Of a stretch of 64,000 bases of DNA, positions 46,117 to 55,189 are shown in pieces (the first letter of the stretch is position 1; every line of letters begins with the position of its first letter). The translations under genes were made by a program, and so were the position numbers. Source of the stretch: Iodobacter violaceini (lineage in GTDB: Bacteria > Pseudomonadota > Gammaproteobacteria > Burkholderiales > Chitinibacteraceae); assembly GCF_011601265.1 (NCBI RefSeq), contig NZ_JAAOLX010000011.1:1-64000 (forward strand). Reading direction: 5' to 3'. The notes beneath the pieces are model-generated. The model saw nothing but the letters and a program-made list of their open reading frames with translations, did not search any database and had not been told where the DNA came from.

Positions 46117-46303
46117 GCTTTTAGCTTATCTGTTGTTAGCCAGCCTGGTCTGGTGGCTGATGAGCATGGGCTTTTGGGGCAGACTGGCGCTGCTGGTGCT
46201 GGGCTCCGTGGCGCTTGTCGTGGCGCTGTATTATTACTTTCAGATAATGAGCATGCCCTGGGATGAGTGGGATGAGATGTCTGATGATGATTTTTCTAAA
46301 TAA
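46097..46303 (+). CDS. Small predicted membrane protein
   Basis: A 68-residue frame overlapping the end of rsxE by 20 bases. The ATG at 46097 starts two closely spaced hydrophobic segments (LLAYLLLASLVWWLMSM and LALLVLGSVALVVALYY), followed by an acidic tail (WDEWDEMSDDDF). An ATG further upstream (46034) would place it deeper in rsxE. No family was recognised. It sits in the same direction within the rsx-to-nth run, so co-transcription is likely. The acidic C-terminal tail would face the cytoplasm if both segments span the membrane. Confidence 0.5.
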   Translation: MLCRITELLAYLLLASLVWWLMSMGFWGRLALLVLGSVALVVALYYYFQIMSMPWDEWDEMSDDDFSK

Positions 46304-46314
46304 ACAGGTCCCTC

Positions 46315-46566
46315 ATGACATTAAAAATATCCAAAGAAGCTGAAGCCTTATTGGTGAAGTCGATTCGCCGTTATTTCGATGAAAATATGGATGAGCCGAT
46401 TGGTGGCTTGCAGGCCGGGATGCTGCTGGATTTCTTTATGAAAGAAATTGCGCCTAGTGTTTATAACCAGGCCATCGCGGATGCACAGGCCTATATGCAA
46501 GACAAAACATTGGATATGCCAGGCACGTGCTTTGAGCCAGAAATGAATTTCTGGAATAAAAAATGA
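46315..46566 (+). CDS. DUF2164 family protein
   Basis: An 83-residue protein matching DUF2164: ALLVKSIRRYFDENMDEPIG followed by GGLQAGMLLDFFMKEI and a C-terminal helix. The family is small, soluble and of unknown function. It lies between rsxE and nth; its stop overlaps the nth start by four bases. Confidence 0.8.
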   Translation: MTLKISKEAEALLVKSIRRYFDENMDEPIGGLQAGMLLDFFMKEIAPSVYNQAIADAQAYMQDKTLDMPGTCFEPEMNFWNKK

Positions 46567-47213
46567 ATAAAGAAACCCGGCGTATTTTTTATCAGCGCCT
46601 TGCCGGTCTGGACCCTAATCCCACTACCGAGCTGAACTACAGCACACCCTTCGAGCTGCTCACAGCCGTCTTGCTGTCGGCTCAGGCTACCGATGTGGGC
46701 GTCAACAAAGCGACTAAGCGTTTGTTTCCTGTTGCGAATACACCCGAAAGTATTCTGGCGCTGGGGCTGGAGGGGCTTGAATCCTATATTGCCACCATCG
46801 GCCTATATCACAGCAAGGCCAAACACTTGCTGCAAACCTGTCAGATGCTGATCGATTTGCACGGCAGCGAAGTACCGCAAGACAGAGCGTCACTGGAAGC
46901 ACTGCCCGGAGTTGGCCGGAAAACTGCCAATGTGGTGATGAATACCGCGTTTGGCATACCGACTATTGCGGTCGACACACATATCTTCCGCGTATCCAAC
47001 CGCACTGGCTTAGCGCCGGGTAAAGACGTGAAAGTAGTCGAAGAAAAACTGCTTAAAGTCACCCCCGGCGAATTCAAACTCAACGCCCATCACTGGTTGA
47101 TTCTGCACGGCCGCTACGTATGCAAAGCGCGTAAGCCCGAATGCTGGAGCTGCGTAGTGAATGATGTGTGCGATTACAAATCCAAACAAATCACCCCGCC
47201 ACCGGGCAGGTGA
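46563..47213 (+). CDS. nth: Endonuclease III
   Basis: A 216-residue DNA glycosylase/AP lyase. The helix-hairpin-helix LPGVGRKTANVV carries the catalytic Lys120, and VDTHIFRVSNR carries Asp138, matching E. coli numbering. The C-terminal cysteine cluster (CKARKPECWSCVVNDVC) binds [4Fe-4S]. It removes oxidised pyrimidines in base excision repair. Its position after the rsx genes is also seen in gammaproteobacteria. A long perfect palindrome lies just past its stop. Confidence 0.96.
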   Translation: MNKETRRIFYQRLAGLDPNPTTELNYSTPFELLTAVLLSAQATDVGVNKATKRLFPVANTPESILALGLEGLESYIATIGLYHSKAKHLLQTCQMLIDLHGSEVPQDRASLEALPGVGRKTANVVMNTAFGIPTIAVDTHIFRVSNRTGLAPGKDVKVVEEKLLKVTPGEFKLNAHHWLILHGRYVCKARKPECWSCVVNDVCDYKSKQITPPPGR

Positions 47214-47222
47214 ATCTAATAT

Positions 47223-47273
47223 CCCTTTTAGCGACGAACGTAGCTTTTAAAGCTACGTTCGTCGCTAAAAGGG
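47223..47273. repeat. Perfect 24-bp inverted repeat after nth
   Basis: Arms 47223-47246 and 47250-47273 are perfectly complementary over 24 bp, with only three bases between. There is no T-run, so it is not a standard intrinsic terminator. It sits between the convergent nth and ABC permease genes and could form a hairpin or cruciform. Confidence 0.9.
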
Positions 47274-47278
47274 CGACA

Positions 47279-48532
47279 TCAATCCTTCTGCTTCACCATT
47301 TTCTGCCATCTCCAAATCAATAAACAAATGGCAATTGCTGCGTGTATTGCGCTGATTAAAATGCTGGCAATCGCAGATGTGTGGCTGATCGGCATCAGGA
47401 TAGAGGCCAGGCTTTCCAGCCCGCTGCTGTGGGCTAAGAATGGCAGCAGGCCGTTGATGATAGCCAGACAGAGCAGGCTGCTGGCGAGTATCCGTTTGCT
47501 ATTGCTGTTTAATGCGATGAATAAGCAGATGGCGCAGTCCCGCAGCAAGATCAGTGAGATGGATATCGGTGTGCTGTCAGCAAAGTCGCCAGTGCCCTGG
47601 TTGCCTGCCAGTAGTGCAAAAATACAAGACAGGATCAGTGTCGTTGGCCAGAGCGGCAGATTGATCAGTGCCCCGTGCCAGTTCTGGTTTTGGATGCGGG
47701 TGATGACCCGTTGCCAGACGGTGAAGCCATTGGGCTCTGCAAAGAGCATGGCATAAGTCATTACACTGCAAATAATCAGCCCGAGCATTGCCAGCTGATC
47801 ATGTTTAAAACCAGCAAAGAAAGCGGCCAGCAGGCAGGCAAACAAGGGCCATGCCCAGGGCAGGGTGCGCACTTGCAGGGCATTTTGCATTAGCCGCCAT
47901 GCAGCAAACACACTGCAAAATGCAAAGAAAGAGCCCGCCAGCAGCTGAAATTGCAGTGGCAGAAAGGAAATATCCCACCAGGTAAGCGGCGTATCGCTCA
48001 TCTCAAACAGATTGGGCATCATAAAAAAAGCAGGGATGGCCAGCAGCAAATTAAAGCTGCCCCGGCGGTTTTGAGCCAGATCAGATTGGCTCAGTTGCAG
48101 ATTAATCACCAGCGCCGTGCCATGCAGCAGCAGGCCAATGGCAGCCATTGACAGCGCCTTGCTGATGGCATTGGTTGGATTGCCTGGCAGCTCTGCCACC
48201 AGCAGCATCAGCAGGCAGAGTGCGCCGCCGTACCAATTAAACAGCGTTGCGCCAAACAGCTTGCCCCATGCCATTTCCCACGGGCTGAGCGCACTCATCC
48301 TTTGCTGGTCCCATGTGTGATCGCGCTGCTCGTCACCAATGGCGGCTGCGGCATTTTTGGTCCCCCACAGCCAGACTATTCCTATAAAGAGCGCTACTGC
48401 GGTGCTTCCCAGGTGTCTTAATTCGGTGTTCATTCCTACGGCTAAAAAAATCAGTGCAAGGATGGCAGGCATGCCGATTAAGCGTTGCATGGAAAAACTT
48501 AACCACAGATTGCGTTTGAATTCTGGATTCAT
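47279..48532 (-). CDS. ABC transporter permease component
   Basis: The ATG at 48532 is chosen because AGGAAGGAAA precedes it and it starts at NPEFKRNLWLSFSMQRLIGM; the longer frame begins before the site. The 417-residue protein has about twelve membrane spans and a soluble stretch near 60-75 (DEQRDHTWDQQRMSALSPW) common to ABC-2-like exporter permeases. It has no homologue I can name. It lies 86 bases downstream of the ATPase gene in the same direction, so the pair should form one exporter. Substrate unknown. Confidence 0.72.
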   Translation of the reverse strand: MNPEFKRNLWLSFSMQRLIGMPAILALIFLAVGMNTELRHLGSTAVALFIGIVWLWGTKNAAAAIGDEQRDHTWDQQRMSALSPWEMAWGKLFGATLFNWYGGALCLLMLLVAELPGNPTNAISKALSMAAIGLLLHGTALVINLQLSQSDLAQNRRGSFNLLLAIPAFFMMPNLFEMSDTPLTWWDISFLPLQFQLLAGSFFAFCSVFAAWRLMQNALQVRTLPWAWPLFACLLAAFFAGFKHDQLAMLGLIICSVMTYAMLFAEPNGFTVWQRVITRIQNQNWHGALINLPLWPTTLILSCIFALLAGNQGTGDFADSTPISISLILLRDCAICLFIALNSNSKRILASSLLCLAIINGLLPFLAHSSGLESLASILMPISHTSAIASILISAIHAAIAICLLIWRWQKMVKQKD

Positions 48533-48617
48533 ATCGTTTCCTTCCTGGTGCGCAGGAAAACTTTCTGCAAGTTTTTCCTGCAAAAGCTCAACGCCAAATG
48601 ATGTTTGAATTCAGGCT

Positions 48618-49532
48618 TCATTTTGCGTCCTTGCTGGCGATGGTGCGCAAATAAGCTTGTTGCAAGTTCTGTTCGCCAAAGCTGCTGATGGCTAGCCCTG
48701 CCTGGATCAGCTCTGCCAGTAATTGGGCCTGCTCATCGCTTGTGCCGCTGAAATCAAACTCGGCGTGATTGTCCTGATTTTTGCCGAGCATCACTTTGGA
48801 GTGGCCTGCCAGTATTTCGGCAAGGTGCGGATTGGGGCTGGCCAGGCTGAGCTGCAGGGCTCTGCTGCTGTGTGAGCTGCCCGACAAGGCGCGGTGCTCT
48901 AAGATTTTGCCGTCTTTCAGCACCAGCATATGGCTGGAATAGGCTTCCAGCTCGGCCAGAATATGCGATGAAACCAGTAGTGTCATGCCGCTGGCTTGCA
49001 GTTGCCTGAATAATATCGCCAGCTCATTACGCGCTTCCGGGTCGAGGCCCGATGCGGGCTCGTCCAGCAGCAATACTTGCGGTGCATGAATTATCGCCTG
49101 CCCGATGGCTACCCGCTGGCGCAAGCCTCGCGACAAGCTGCTGGCTTTTTGCCCTAAGCGATCTTGCAAAGACAAGCGCTGCGCGGTGTTATTGATGGCG
49201 GCTTCAATCGCATCTTTTGCCAGGCCTTGCGATGCCGCCGCGTATTCCAGGCACTGCGCCACGGTTAAATCCTGGTAGAGGCCAAAGAAATCTGATAAAT
49301 AGCCCATCTGCCTGTGCACCGCGCGTGGTTCTTCCTGTACATCTAAGCCCGCCACAGCAATCGAGCCGGAAAGCGGTGTTTCAAGGCCGGCAATGCAGCG
49401 CATCAAGGTGGTTTTACCTGCTCCATTGGCCCCCACCAGCGCCGTAACGCTGCCAGGCTCTACACTCAGATTCAATTGATTCAACGCCCGGTGGCCGGGG
49501 TAATCAAAGGTAAGTCCAGAAATTTGGATCAT
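48618..49532 (-). CDS. ABC transporter ATP-binding protein
   Basis: The ATG at 49532 gives 304 residues; the longer frame adds 13 residues without a site. Walker A is GANGAGKTT, the signature motif is LSRGLRQRVAIGQ, and Walker B is VLLLDEPASGLDPE, followed by the H-loop (SSHIL). It is the cytoplasmic ATPase of a type ABC-2 exporter, of the CcmA/NatA class. The C-terminal 80 residues are a regulatory extension. Its partner permease follows at 48532. Confidence 0.88.
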   Translation of the reverse strand: MIQISGLTFDYPGHRALNQLNLSVEPGSVTALVGANGAGKTTLMRCIAGLETPLSGSIAVAGLDVQEEPRAVHRQMGYLSDFFGLYQDLTVAQCLEYAAASQGLAKDAIEAAINNTAQRLSLQDRLGQKASSLSRGLRQRVAIGQAIIHAPQVLLLDEPASGLDPEARNELAILFRQLQASGMTLLVSSHILAELEAYSSHMLVLKDGKILEHRALSGSSHSSRALQLSLASPNPHLAEILAGHSKVMLGKNQDNHAEFDFSGTSDEQAQLLAELIQAGLAISSFGEQNLQQAYLRTIASKDAK

Positions 49533-49661
49533 AGAAGTCTCGGTTGATCTGACTAGATTTGACAGCATCATACTGGATTCTCATATAGCATTGCTGTTGG
49601 CGATGCGCTTAGATAGTCATCTGCTTCATTACTAAATAAATGAGCATTAACTGGAACTGTA

Positions 49662-49844
49662 ATGATGAATGGGAAGGATAAAATACTTATTGGAATCACT
49701 ATTTTACAATTTTGTTGTGTGATTGCTTTTTCCTTGCAAGACATCAATGTGATTCTTGCTTATTTGTTTGGTGTATCAGGCGGCATTAATATGTATGTAC
49801 TTTGGGAGAGAGTGAAGCTAAATAAGTCACTGGCTAAAAGCTGA
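49662..49844 (+). CDS. Small hypothetical membrane protein
   Basis: A 60-residue frame with two hydrophobic segments (ILIGITILQFCCVIAFSL and VILAYLFGVSGGINMYVL) and a basic C-terminal tail (ERVKLNKSLAKS). TGGAACTG precedes the ATG. No family was recognised. It stands 49 bases before the sulfoxide reductase gene in the same direction. Confidence 0.4.
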   Translation: MMNGKDKILIGITILQFCCVIAFSLQDINVILAYLFGVSGGINMYVLWERVKLNKSLAKS

Positions 49845-49892
49845 GTGAAATGTAGTTTAGATAGCGAATCATCAATATGGATTGGAATAAAA

Positions 49893-50375
49893 ATGGCAGA
49901 AAATTTACTGATTCAAGGTAATAGCAAAGAAGAGCTGTATCAAAACCTGATTCCGCAAGCTTTGGCTTTAATTGAGGGCGAGAGCGATTTGATTGCCGCG
50001 ATGGCCAATGTTTGCGCCGCCATGCATCACACCTTTGGCTGGCTGTGGACGGGCTTTTATATAGTGAAGCAGGATCAGCTGGTGCTGGGGCCATTTCAGG
50101 GGCCAATTGCCTGCACCCGTATTCCAAAAGGGCGCGGTGTTTGCGGCAGTGCATGGGCGCAGGCGCAAACGCTGGTGGTGCCGGATGTCGATGCCTTTGC
50201 CGGGCATATCGCCTGCTCGTCCTTAGCCCGCTCAGAAATCGTCTTGCCGCTGATAAATCGTGAAGGCGTGGTGCTGGCGGTACTGGATGTGGATTCGGCA
50301 GAACTGGCGACGTTTGATGATGTTGATGCCAGGTATCTGGCGCAGGTTTGTGAGGCTTTGGTGAAGTTGTTTTAA
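49893..50375 (+). CDS. msrC: Free methionine-(R)-sulfoxide reductase (GAF)
   Basis: The ATG at 49893 (preceded by GGAATAAAA) gives a 160-residue GAF protein. The fRMsr signature is complete: WTGFYIVKQDQLVLGPFQGP, ACTRIPKGRGVCGSAW with the catalytic and resolving cysteines, and IACSSLARSEIVLPL with the third Cys. It reduces free L-methionine (R)-S-oxide with thioredoxin. It is monocistronic or follows the small upstream gene. Confidence 0.92.
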   Translation: MAENLLIQGNSKEELYQNLIPQALALIEGESDLIAAMANVCAAMHHTFGWLWTGFYIVKQDQLVLGPFQGPIACTRIPKGRGVCGSAWAQAQTLVVPDVDAFAGHIACSSLARSEIVLPLINREGVVLAVLDVDSAELATFDDVDARYLAQVCEALVKLF

Positions 50376-50455
50376 GCCGGGCGTTTCGCCCCTCCGATCA
50401 GCGGCAGGCCTGCCCATGTTAAACTTCGGCCGCTGTTTCACTACCAGGGTTTCTC

Positions 50456-52453
50456 ATGCTGCATCTCTTAAATACTCCCCAACGCGAGGCTGTCGTTTAT
50501 CTGGGCGGGCCTTGCCTCGTTCTGGCGGGCGCAGGCTCCGGCAAGACGCGGGTGATTACGCAGAAGATTGCGTATTTAATTGAGAAGGCGGGCATGAATG
50601 CCAAAAATATCGCGGCGATTACCTTTACCAATAAGGCCGCGCGCGAGATGCAGGAGCGTGTGGGGGCGCTGCTGCCTAAGGAAATGCTCAAGGGGCTGAC
50701 GGTTTCTACCTTTCACTCCCTGGGGCTGAAAATGCTGAGGGAAGAAGCGCGGCATCTGGGCTATAAGCCGCAGTTTTCTATTCTGGATTCGGCAGACGCT
50801 GCCAAGATTATCAGCGAGCAACTTGTTACCACCGATAAGCAGCTGATTCGCACCAGCATGAGCCAGATTTCCATGCTGAAGAACGATCGCATCTCGCCAG
50901 AAAAAGCGCTGAATATGGCGCAATCAGAGGGCGAATTACAGCTGGCCAGGTTGTATACCTCCTATCAGGACACCTTGTTTGCTTATCAGGCTCTGGATTT
51001 TGATGATCTGATCCGCCTGCCTGTCGATTTATTCGAGGCTAATCCCGAGGTTTTGGAAAAATGGCAAAACCGCCTGCGCTATTTGCTGGTGGATGAATAC
51101 CAGGATACCAATACCACCCAGTATCAATTGGTTAAGCTGCTGGCTGGCGTAACAGGTTTGTTTACGGCGGTGGGAGATGACGACCAGTCTATCTATGCCT
51201 GGCGTGGTGCAAATGTGGATAATTTGCGCCTATTGCAAGAGGATTTTCCCAAGCTGCAAGTGATTAAGCTGGAGCAAAATTATCGCTCTATGGCGCGTAT
51301 TTTGCGCTGCGCCAATGCGGTGATCGGCAATAATCCTAAGCTGTTTGAGAAAAAGCTCTGGTCTGATCTTGGGGTGGGCGACCCGATTATGGTGATTGAA
51401 ACCAAAACCGAGGAAGAAGAAGCGGCGATGGTGCTGGATCATCTGGAATCGAGCCGCTTTTTAAGCAATGGTAAGTATTCCAACTATGCCATTTTGTACC
51501 GTGGTAATCATCAGGCCCGGATTATCGAACAACAGATGTGGGGGCGCCGTATTCCCTATGTGATTTCGGGCGGGCAATCGTTTTACGACAAGGCCGAGAT
51601 TAAAGACGTACTGGCGTATTTGCGGCTGATTGCCAATCAGGACGATGACCCGGCATTTATTCGCTCCGTGACGACGCCTAAGCGTGGCGTGGGCAATGTT
51701 ACGCTGGAAAAACTGGGCAGCTATGCGGCCACCCGCAATGTCTCTTTTTTTACTGCGGTCTATGAAGAAGGCTTTATTCATCAGGTACAAGCCGCACAGT
51801 ACGAGCCTTTGCGCCTGTTTTGCGATTTTATCAATCGCATGCAAGACCGGGCAGTTAAAGAGCCAGCCGGGCCTTTATTAAATGAGCTGCTGCTGGGGAT
51901 TGATTTTGAAACATGGCTGTATGAAAACGACGAGCCGCGCCCGGCCGAAAGCAAGTGGAAAAACGTACAGGATTTAGTGGCCTGGATTACCAAAAAAGGC
52001 GAGGAAGACGACAAAAGCCTGATTGATATAGTGCAAACCATCGCGCTGATCACCATGCTGGAAGGGCGTGATGAAGAAGAAGTCGATGCGGTGAAGTTAT
52101 CTACACTGCATGCATCCAAAGGGCTGGAATATCCGCATGTGTTTTTGATCGGCTGTGAAGAAAACATCCTGCCGCATCAGAATTCGATTGAAAGCAATAT
52201 GGTGGAAGAAGAGCGGCGGCTGATGTATGTGGGCATTACCCGCGCCCAGCGCACTCTGACCATCAGCTATTGCGGCAAGCGCCGCCGCGCTGGCGAATGG
52301 CAAATTACCGAGCCAAGCCGCTTTTTAAAAGAATTACCGCCCGAAGATGTGATCATCAGCGGCCGTCTGGCAGGGGACAAGCCCAAACCCGCCATGACAA
52401 AGGAAGAGCGTAAAGCTAAAAATGCTGAGCTGATGGCAAGGATTGGGAAGTAA
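50456..52453 (+). CDS. rep: ATP-dependent DNA helicase Rep
   Basis: A 665-residue SF1A helicase. Motif I is AGAGSGKTRVI, motif Ia ITFTNKAAREM, motif II LLVDEYQDTN, motif III VGDDDQSIYAWRGA, motif IV LEQNYRS, motif V LSTLHASKGLEYPHVFL and motif VI RRLMYVGITRAQ. The C-terminal tail is short and Lys-rich, as in Rep and unlike UvrD. It is a 3' to 5' helicase that clears proteins ahead of replication forks. A single gene. Confidence 0.93.
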   Translation: MLHLLNTPQREAVVYLGGPCLVLAGAGSGKTRVITQKIAYLIEKAGMNAKNIAAITFTNKAAREMQERVGALLPKEMLKGLTVSTFHSLGLKMLREEARHLGYKPQFSILDSADAAKIISEQLVTTDKQLIRTSMSQISMLKNDRISPEKALNMAQSEGELQLARLYTSYQDTLFAYQALDFDDLIRLPVDLFEANPEVLEKWQNRLRYLLVDEYQDTNTTQYQLVKLLAGVTGLFTAVGDDDQSIYAWRGANVDNLRLLQEDFPKLQVIKLEQNYRSMARILRCANAVIGNNPKLFEKKLWSDLGVGDPIMVIETKTEEEEAAMVLDHLESSRFLSNGKYSNYAILYRGNHQARIIEQQMWGRRIPYVISGGQSFYDKAEIKDVLAYLRLIANQDDDPAFIRSVTTPKRGVGNVTLEKLGSYAATRNVSFFTAVYEEGFIHQVQAAQYEPLRLFCDFINRMQDRAVKEPAGPLLNELLLGIDFETWLYENDEPRPAESKWKNVQDLVAWITKKGEEDDKSLIDIVQTIALITMLEGRDEEEVDAVKLSTLHASKGLEYPHVFLIGCEENILPHQNSIESNMVEEERRLMYVGITRAQRTLTISYCGKRRRAGEWQITEPSRFLKELPPEDVIISGRLAGDKPKPAMTKEERKAKNAELMARIGK

Positions 52454-52971
52454 GTTGTGCCCGGCAGGGCCATACTGGCCTGCAGAAAAAACGGCCACTC
52501 ACGGCGCGGGTAAAGTGAGCATTTGCTAAGGGGAACCTTGCTCTTGCTCAAGGCTCTGAGCATCCGGGATTGGCGATTTTGCGGTGTGACTTCGTTTGAC
52601 TAAACACTTACTGATTTACATCTAAGAATTCTTATTCGGAAGGCGTATTCTGCTTGCCACATGCAACAGGATGATCTGTGCATGCGATTTGCCTGGCAGA
52701 TTGATACTGCCCCAAGTCTTGAATGCAGATAATTTGAGCAAGAGATCCGTACTTTTTAGCGATGAAATATCTTCACTTCTGGCATCCCGCCGGCGGAGTC
52801 GGAACTTATTCATGCGGATGGGATAATCGCAATAGGCTAAGACGAAAATGTATGCTTGCACAAAGTAAGCATTTTGTAGGTATGATCGCGAACAAAATCA
52901 AGAAATCAGAAAGAAAATTATCCAAGATATTTTTGATTTGAAGATTCCACCTTATTCAGGAGTAAGACCTA
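52454..52971. other. 518-base intergenic region before pyk
   Basis: The gap between rep and pyk holds no gene I can support; a 79-codon minus-strand frame (52622-52861) has no recognisable features. The last part holds the candidate pyk promoter. No repeat or tRNA was seen. Confidence 0.6.
52856..52886 (+). promoter_or_regulatory. Candidate sigma-70 promoter of pyk
   Basis: TTGCAC (52856-52861) and TATGAT (52881-52886) are separated by 19 bases, two longer than ideal. The -10 box is close to consensus and lies 86 bases before the pyk start. Weak support. Confidence 0.35.
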
Positions 52972-54402
52972 ATGATCAGAGGCACAAAGATTGTTGCAAC
53001 CCTCGGCCCCGCTTCCAACGACCCTAAGGTCCTGGAACAGCTGATTCAGGCCGGGGTGAATATGGTTAGGCTGAACTTCTCCCATGGCACCGCACAAGAC
53101 CATACCGATCGCGCTAATTTAGTGCGTTCTATTGCAGAGCGCCTCGGGCAATCTGTTGCGGTTCTGGCTGATTTGCAAGGCCCCAAGATTCGCGTTGGTA
53201 AGTTTGAAAACGGCAAAATTGAGCTGGTAAAAGGCACTGAGTTTATTCTGGATGCGGCATGTGAGCTGGGTAATCAGGATTATGTGGGCCTGGATTACAA
53301 AGAATTGCCAAATGATGTGGTGCCGGGCGATATTTTATTGCTGGATGACGGCAAAATTAAGCTGGAAGTTATTTCGGTAACAGGCGTTAAAGTTTTAACT
53401 AAAGTACTTGTGGGCGGTACCTTATCTAATAATAAGGGGATCAATCGCCAGGGTGGCGGCTTAACAGCGCCCGCGCTGACCGAAAAAGACATGGCCGATA
53501 TCAAAACAGCGGCTGCATTGCACGCTGATTATGTGGCTGTTTCATTCCCTAAGAGTGGCAGCGATATGCACCTGGCGCGCACTCTGTTGCTGGCAGAAGG
53601 CAGCCATGCAGGCTTGATCGCCAAAATTGAGCGCACCGAAGCCATCACCAATCTGGTAGAAATCCTGGAAGCGTCCGACGGTATTATGGTGGCGCGTGGT
53701 GATCTGGCCGTTGAAGTGGGCGATGCGGCAGTACCTGCTTTGCAAAAGCGCATGATTAAGATGGCGCGTCAGATGCGTAAATTGTCGATTACTGCGACGC
53801 AAATGATGGAATCCATGATCAGCAGCCCGGTGCCTACACGCGCTGAAGTGTCTGATGTGGCCAATGCGGTGCTTGATGGTACAGATGCGGTGATGTTGTC
53901 GGCTGAATCGGCTGCGGGTAAGTACCCTGTAGAATCTGTAGAAGCCATGTTGCGTGTTTGCCAGGAAGTAGAAAAACACGCTGATATGCAAAGCGATAAT
54001 GATTTTATCAGCGATGCAGTGGTTGAGCGTATTGATCAGGGTATTTCAATGGCGGCAGTGTATGCTGCCAGCCACTTACCTATGAAGGCGATTGTGGCCC
54101 TGACTGATTCAGGTACTTCAGTACTGTGGCTGTCACGCTATATCAGCGCCGTGCCTATTATGGCCGTCACACAAAATGTATCAACTTACCGTAAACTTGC
54201 GTTATATCGCCATGTTCAGCCCATGCTTATGCCAGAATCCGTAGGTAACGAGCGCGATGCGCAAATTGCCCATGTAAAAATGGCCCTGGTGCGTGATGAT
54301 CGTGTTGCTGCTGGCGATTGCTTCGCAATGACTTGGGGCTCGCAAGCCGGTCTGGGTGCAAACACCCTGCAAATTGTAAAAATCGACACTCCGCAGGCTT
54401 AA
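52972..54402 (+). CDS. pyk: Pyruvate kinase
   Basis: A 476-residue enzyme. TKIVATLGPASNDPKVLEQL at the N terminus, VRLNFSHG, LADLQGPKIRVG, and IAKIERTEAI (catalytic Lys) mark the TIM barrel. GIMVARGDLAVEVG and ATQMMESMISSPVPTRAEVS follow with the second half. The MARGDLAVE segment with VEVG and the C-terminal layout resemble PykA (type II). It makes pyruvate and ATP from phosphoenolpyruvate and ADP. AGGAG precedes the ATG. Confidence 0.95.
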   Translation: MIRGTKIVATLGPASNDPKVLEQLIQAGVNMVRLNFSHGTAQDHTDRANLVRSIAERLGQSVAVLADLQGPKIRVGKFENGKIELVKGTEFILDAACELGNQDYVGLDYKELPNDVVPGDILLLDDGKIKLEVISVTGVKVLTKVLVGGTLSNNKGINRQGGGLTAPALTEKDMADIKTAAALHADYVAVSFPKSGSDMHLARTLLLAEGSHAGLIAKIERTEAITNLVEILEASDGIMVARGDLAVEVGDAAVPALQKRMIKMARQMRKLSITATQMMESMISSPVPTRAEVSDVANAVLDGTDAVMLSAESAAGKYPVESVEAMLRVCQEVEKHADMQSDNDFISDAVVERIDQGISMAAVYAASHLPMKAIVALTDSGTSVLWLSRYISAVPIMAVTQNVSTYRKLALYRHVQPMLMPESVGNERDAQIAHVKMALVRDDRVAAGDCFAMTWGSQAGLGANTLQIVKIDTPQA

Positions 54403-54451
54403 CACCTCTTGTTAAGGCGCAACGCGCAGATGTAAGTCAAACGGCGTGATA

Positions 54452-54493
54452 CTCTGGCTGCCCGGCGGGCAGTCAGAGCGCGTCGTTTTTTTT
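54452..54493 (+). terminator. Probable pyk terminator
   Basis: CTCTGGCTGCCC and GGGCAGTCAGAG form a stem of about twelve pairs with one mismatch and a short GGC loop, followed after six bases by TTTTTTTT. It lies 50 bases after the pyk stop and 60 bases before coaD. Confidence 0.5.
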
Positions 54494-54553
54494 GTCCCAA
54501 ATATGGGCTGCTGGCTGTAATAAGCAAAATCTTTTAAATAGGAAATGATCCCC

Positions 54554-55057
54554 ATGCGTAAAGGGGTATATGCAGGTAGTTTTGATCCGGTGACAAATGG
54601 CCATCTGTGGATGATCGAGCATGGCGTGGGTATGTTCGATGAAATGATTGTTGCGATTGGTGATAATCCGGATAAAACATATACCTTTAGCCTGGCTGAG
54701 CGTTTGGCCATGCTCAGAGAAACCACCGCACATTTGCCCTCCTTGCGGGTGGAGTCTTTTGAAAATTCATTTCTGGTGAATTATGCCCGCGAGCAAGGGG
54801 CTAATTTTATTCTGCGCGGCATCCGTGAAGCTGCCGATTACGAGTTCGAGCGCAAAATGCGTTATGTAAACGCTGATCTTGCCCCGCATATTGATACCGT
54901 GTTTCTGATGCCGCCGCGTGAAATCGCAGAGGTGAGCTCTACCATGGTGAAAGGGCTTGTCGGGCCAGCTGGCTGGCAGGGCGTAGTGCGGCAATATGTA
55001 CCTGAGCCGGTGTTTAACCGCTTTCTGGCGCTGCGGGCAAATCAGGCTCAGCCTTAA
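54554..55057 (+). CDS. coaD: Phosphopantetheine adenylyltransferase
   Basis: The ATG at 54554 is preferred over that at 54545, which is too close to the AGGA site. The 167-residue protein begins [20 protein letters not shown] with the nucleotidyltransferase TNGH motif (His of the (H/T)xGH site). [15 protein letters not shown] and [10 protein letters not shown] are the other family blocks. It makes dephospho-CoA from 4'-phosphopantetheine. A single gene. Confidence 0.95.
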   Translation: MRKGVYAGSFDPVTNGHLWMIEHGVGMFDEMIVAIGDNPDKTYTFSLAERLAMLRETTAHLPSLRVESFENSFLVNYAREQGANFILRGIREAADYEFERKMRYVNADLAPHIDTVFLMPPREIAEVSSTMVKGLVGPAGWQGVVRQYVPEPVFNRFLALRANQAQP

Positions 55058-55189
55058 GCCAGAGCCTGCTGTATGGCTGGTATTTTAAGCGCGGCGTGGC
55101 CTGATATCGGGGCGGTAGTCGATTAGTGCAGGCTGGTTTTTGCTCTGCCTGTTACACTTCTGCTTTTATGTGCTCAAGATTTTATAAAA

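Noticed and set aside
52622-52861. 79-codon minus-strand frame between rep and pyk
   Set aside because: No family, no ribosome-binding site noticed, and it covers the likely pyk promoter.
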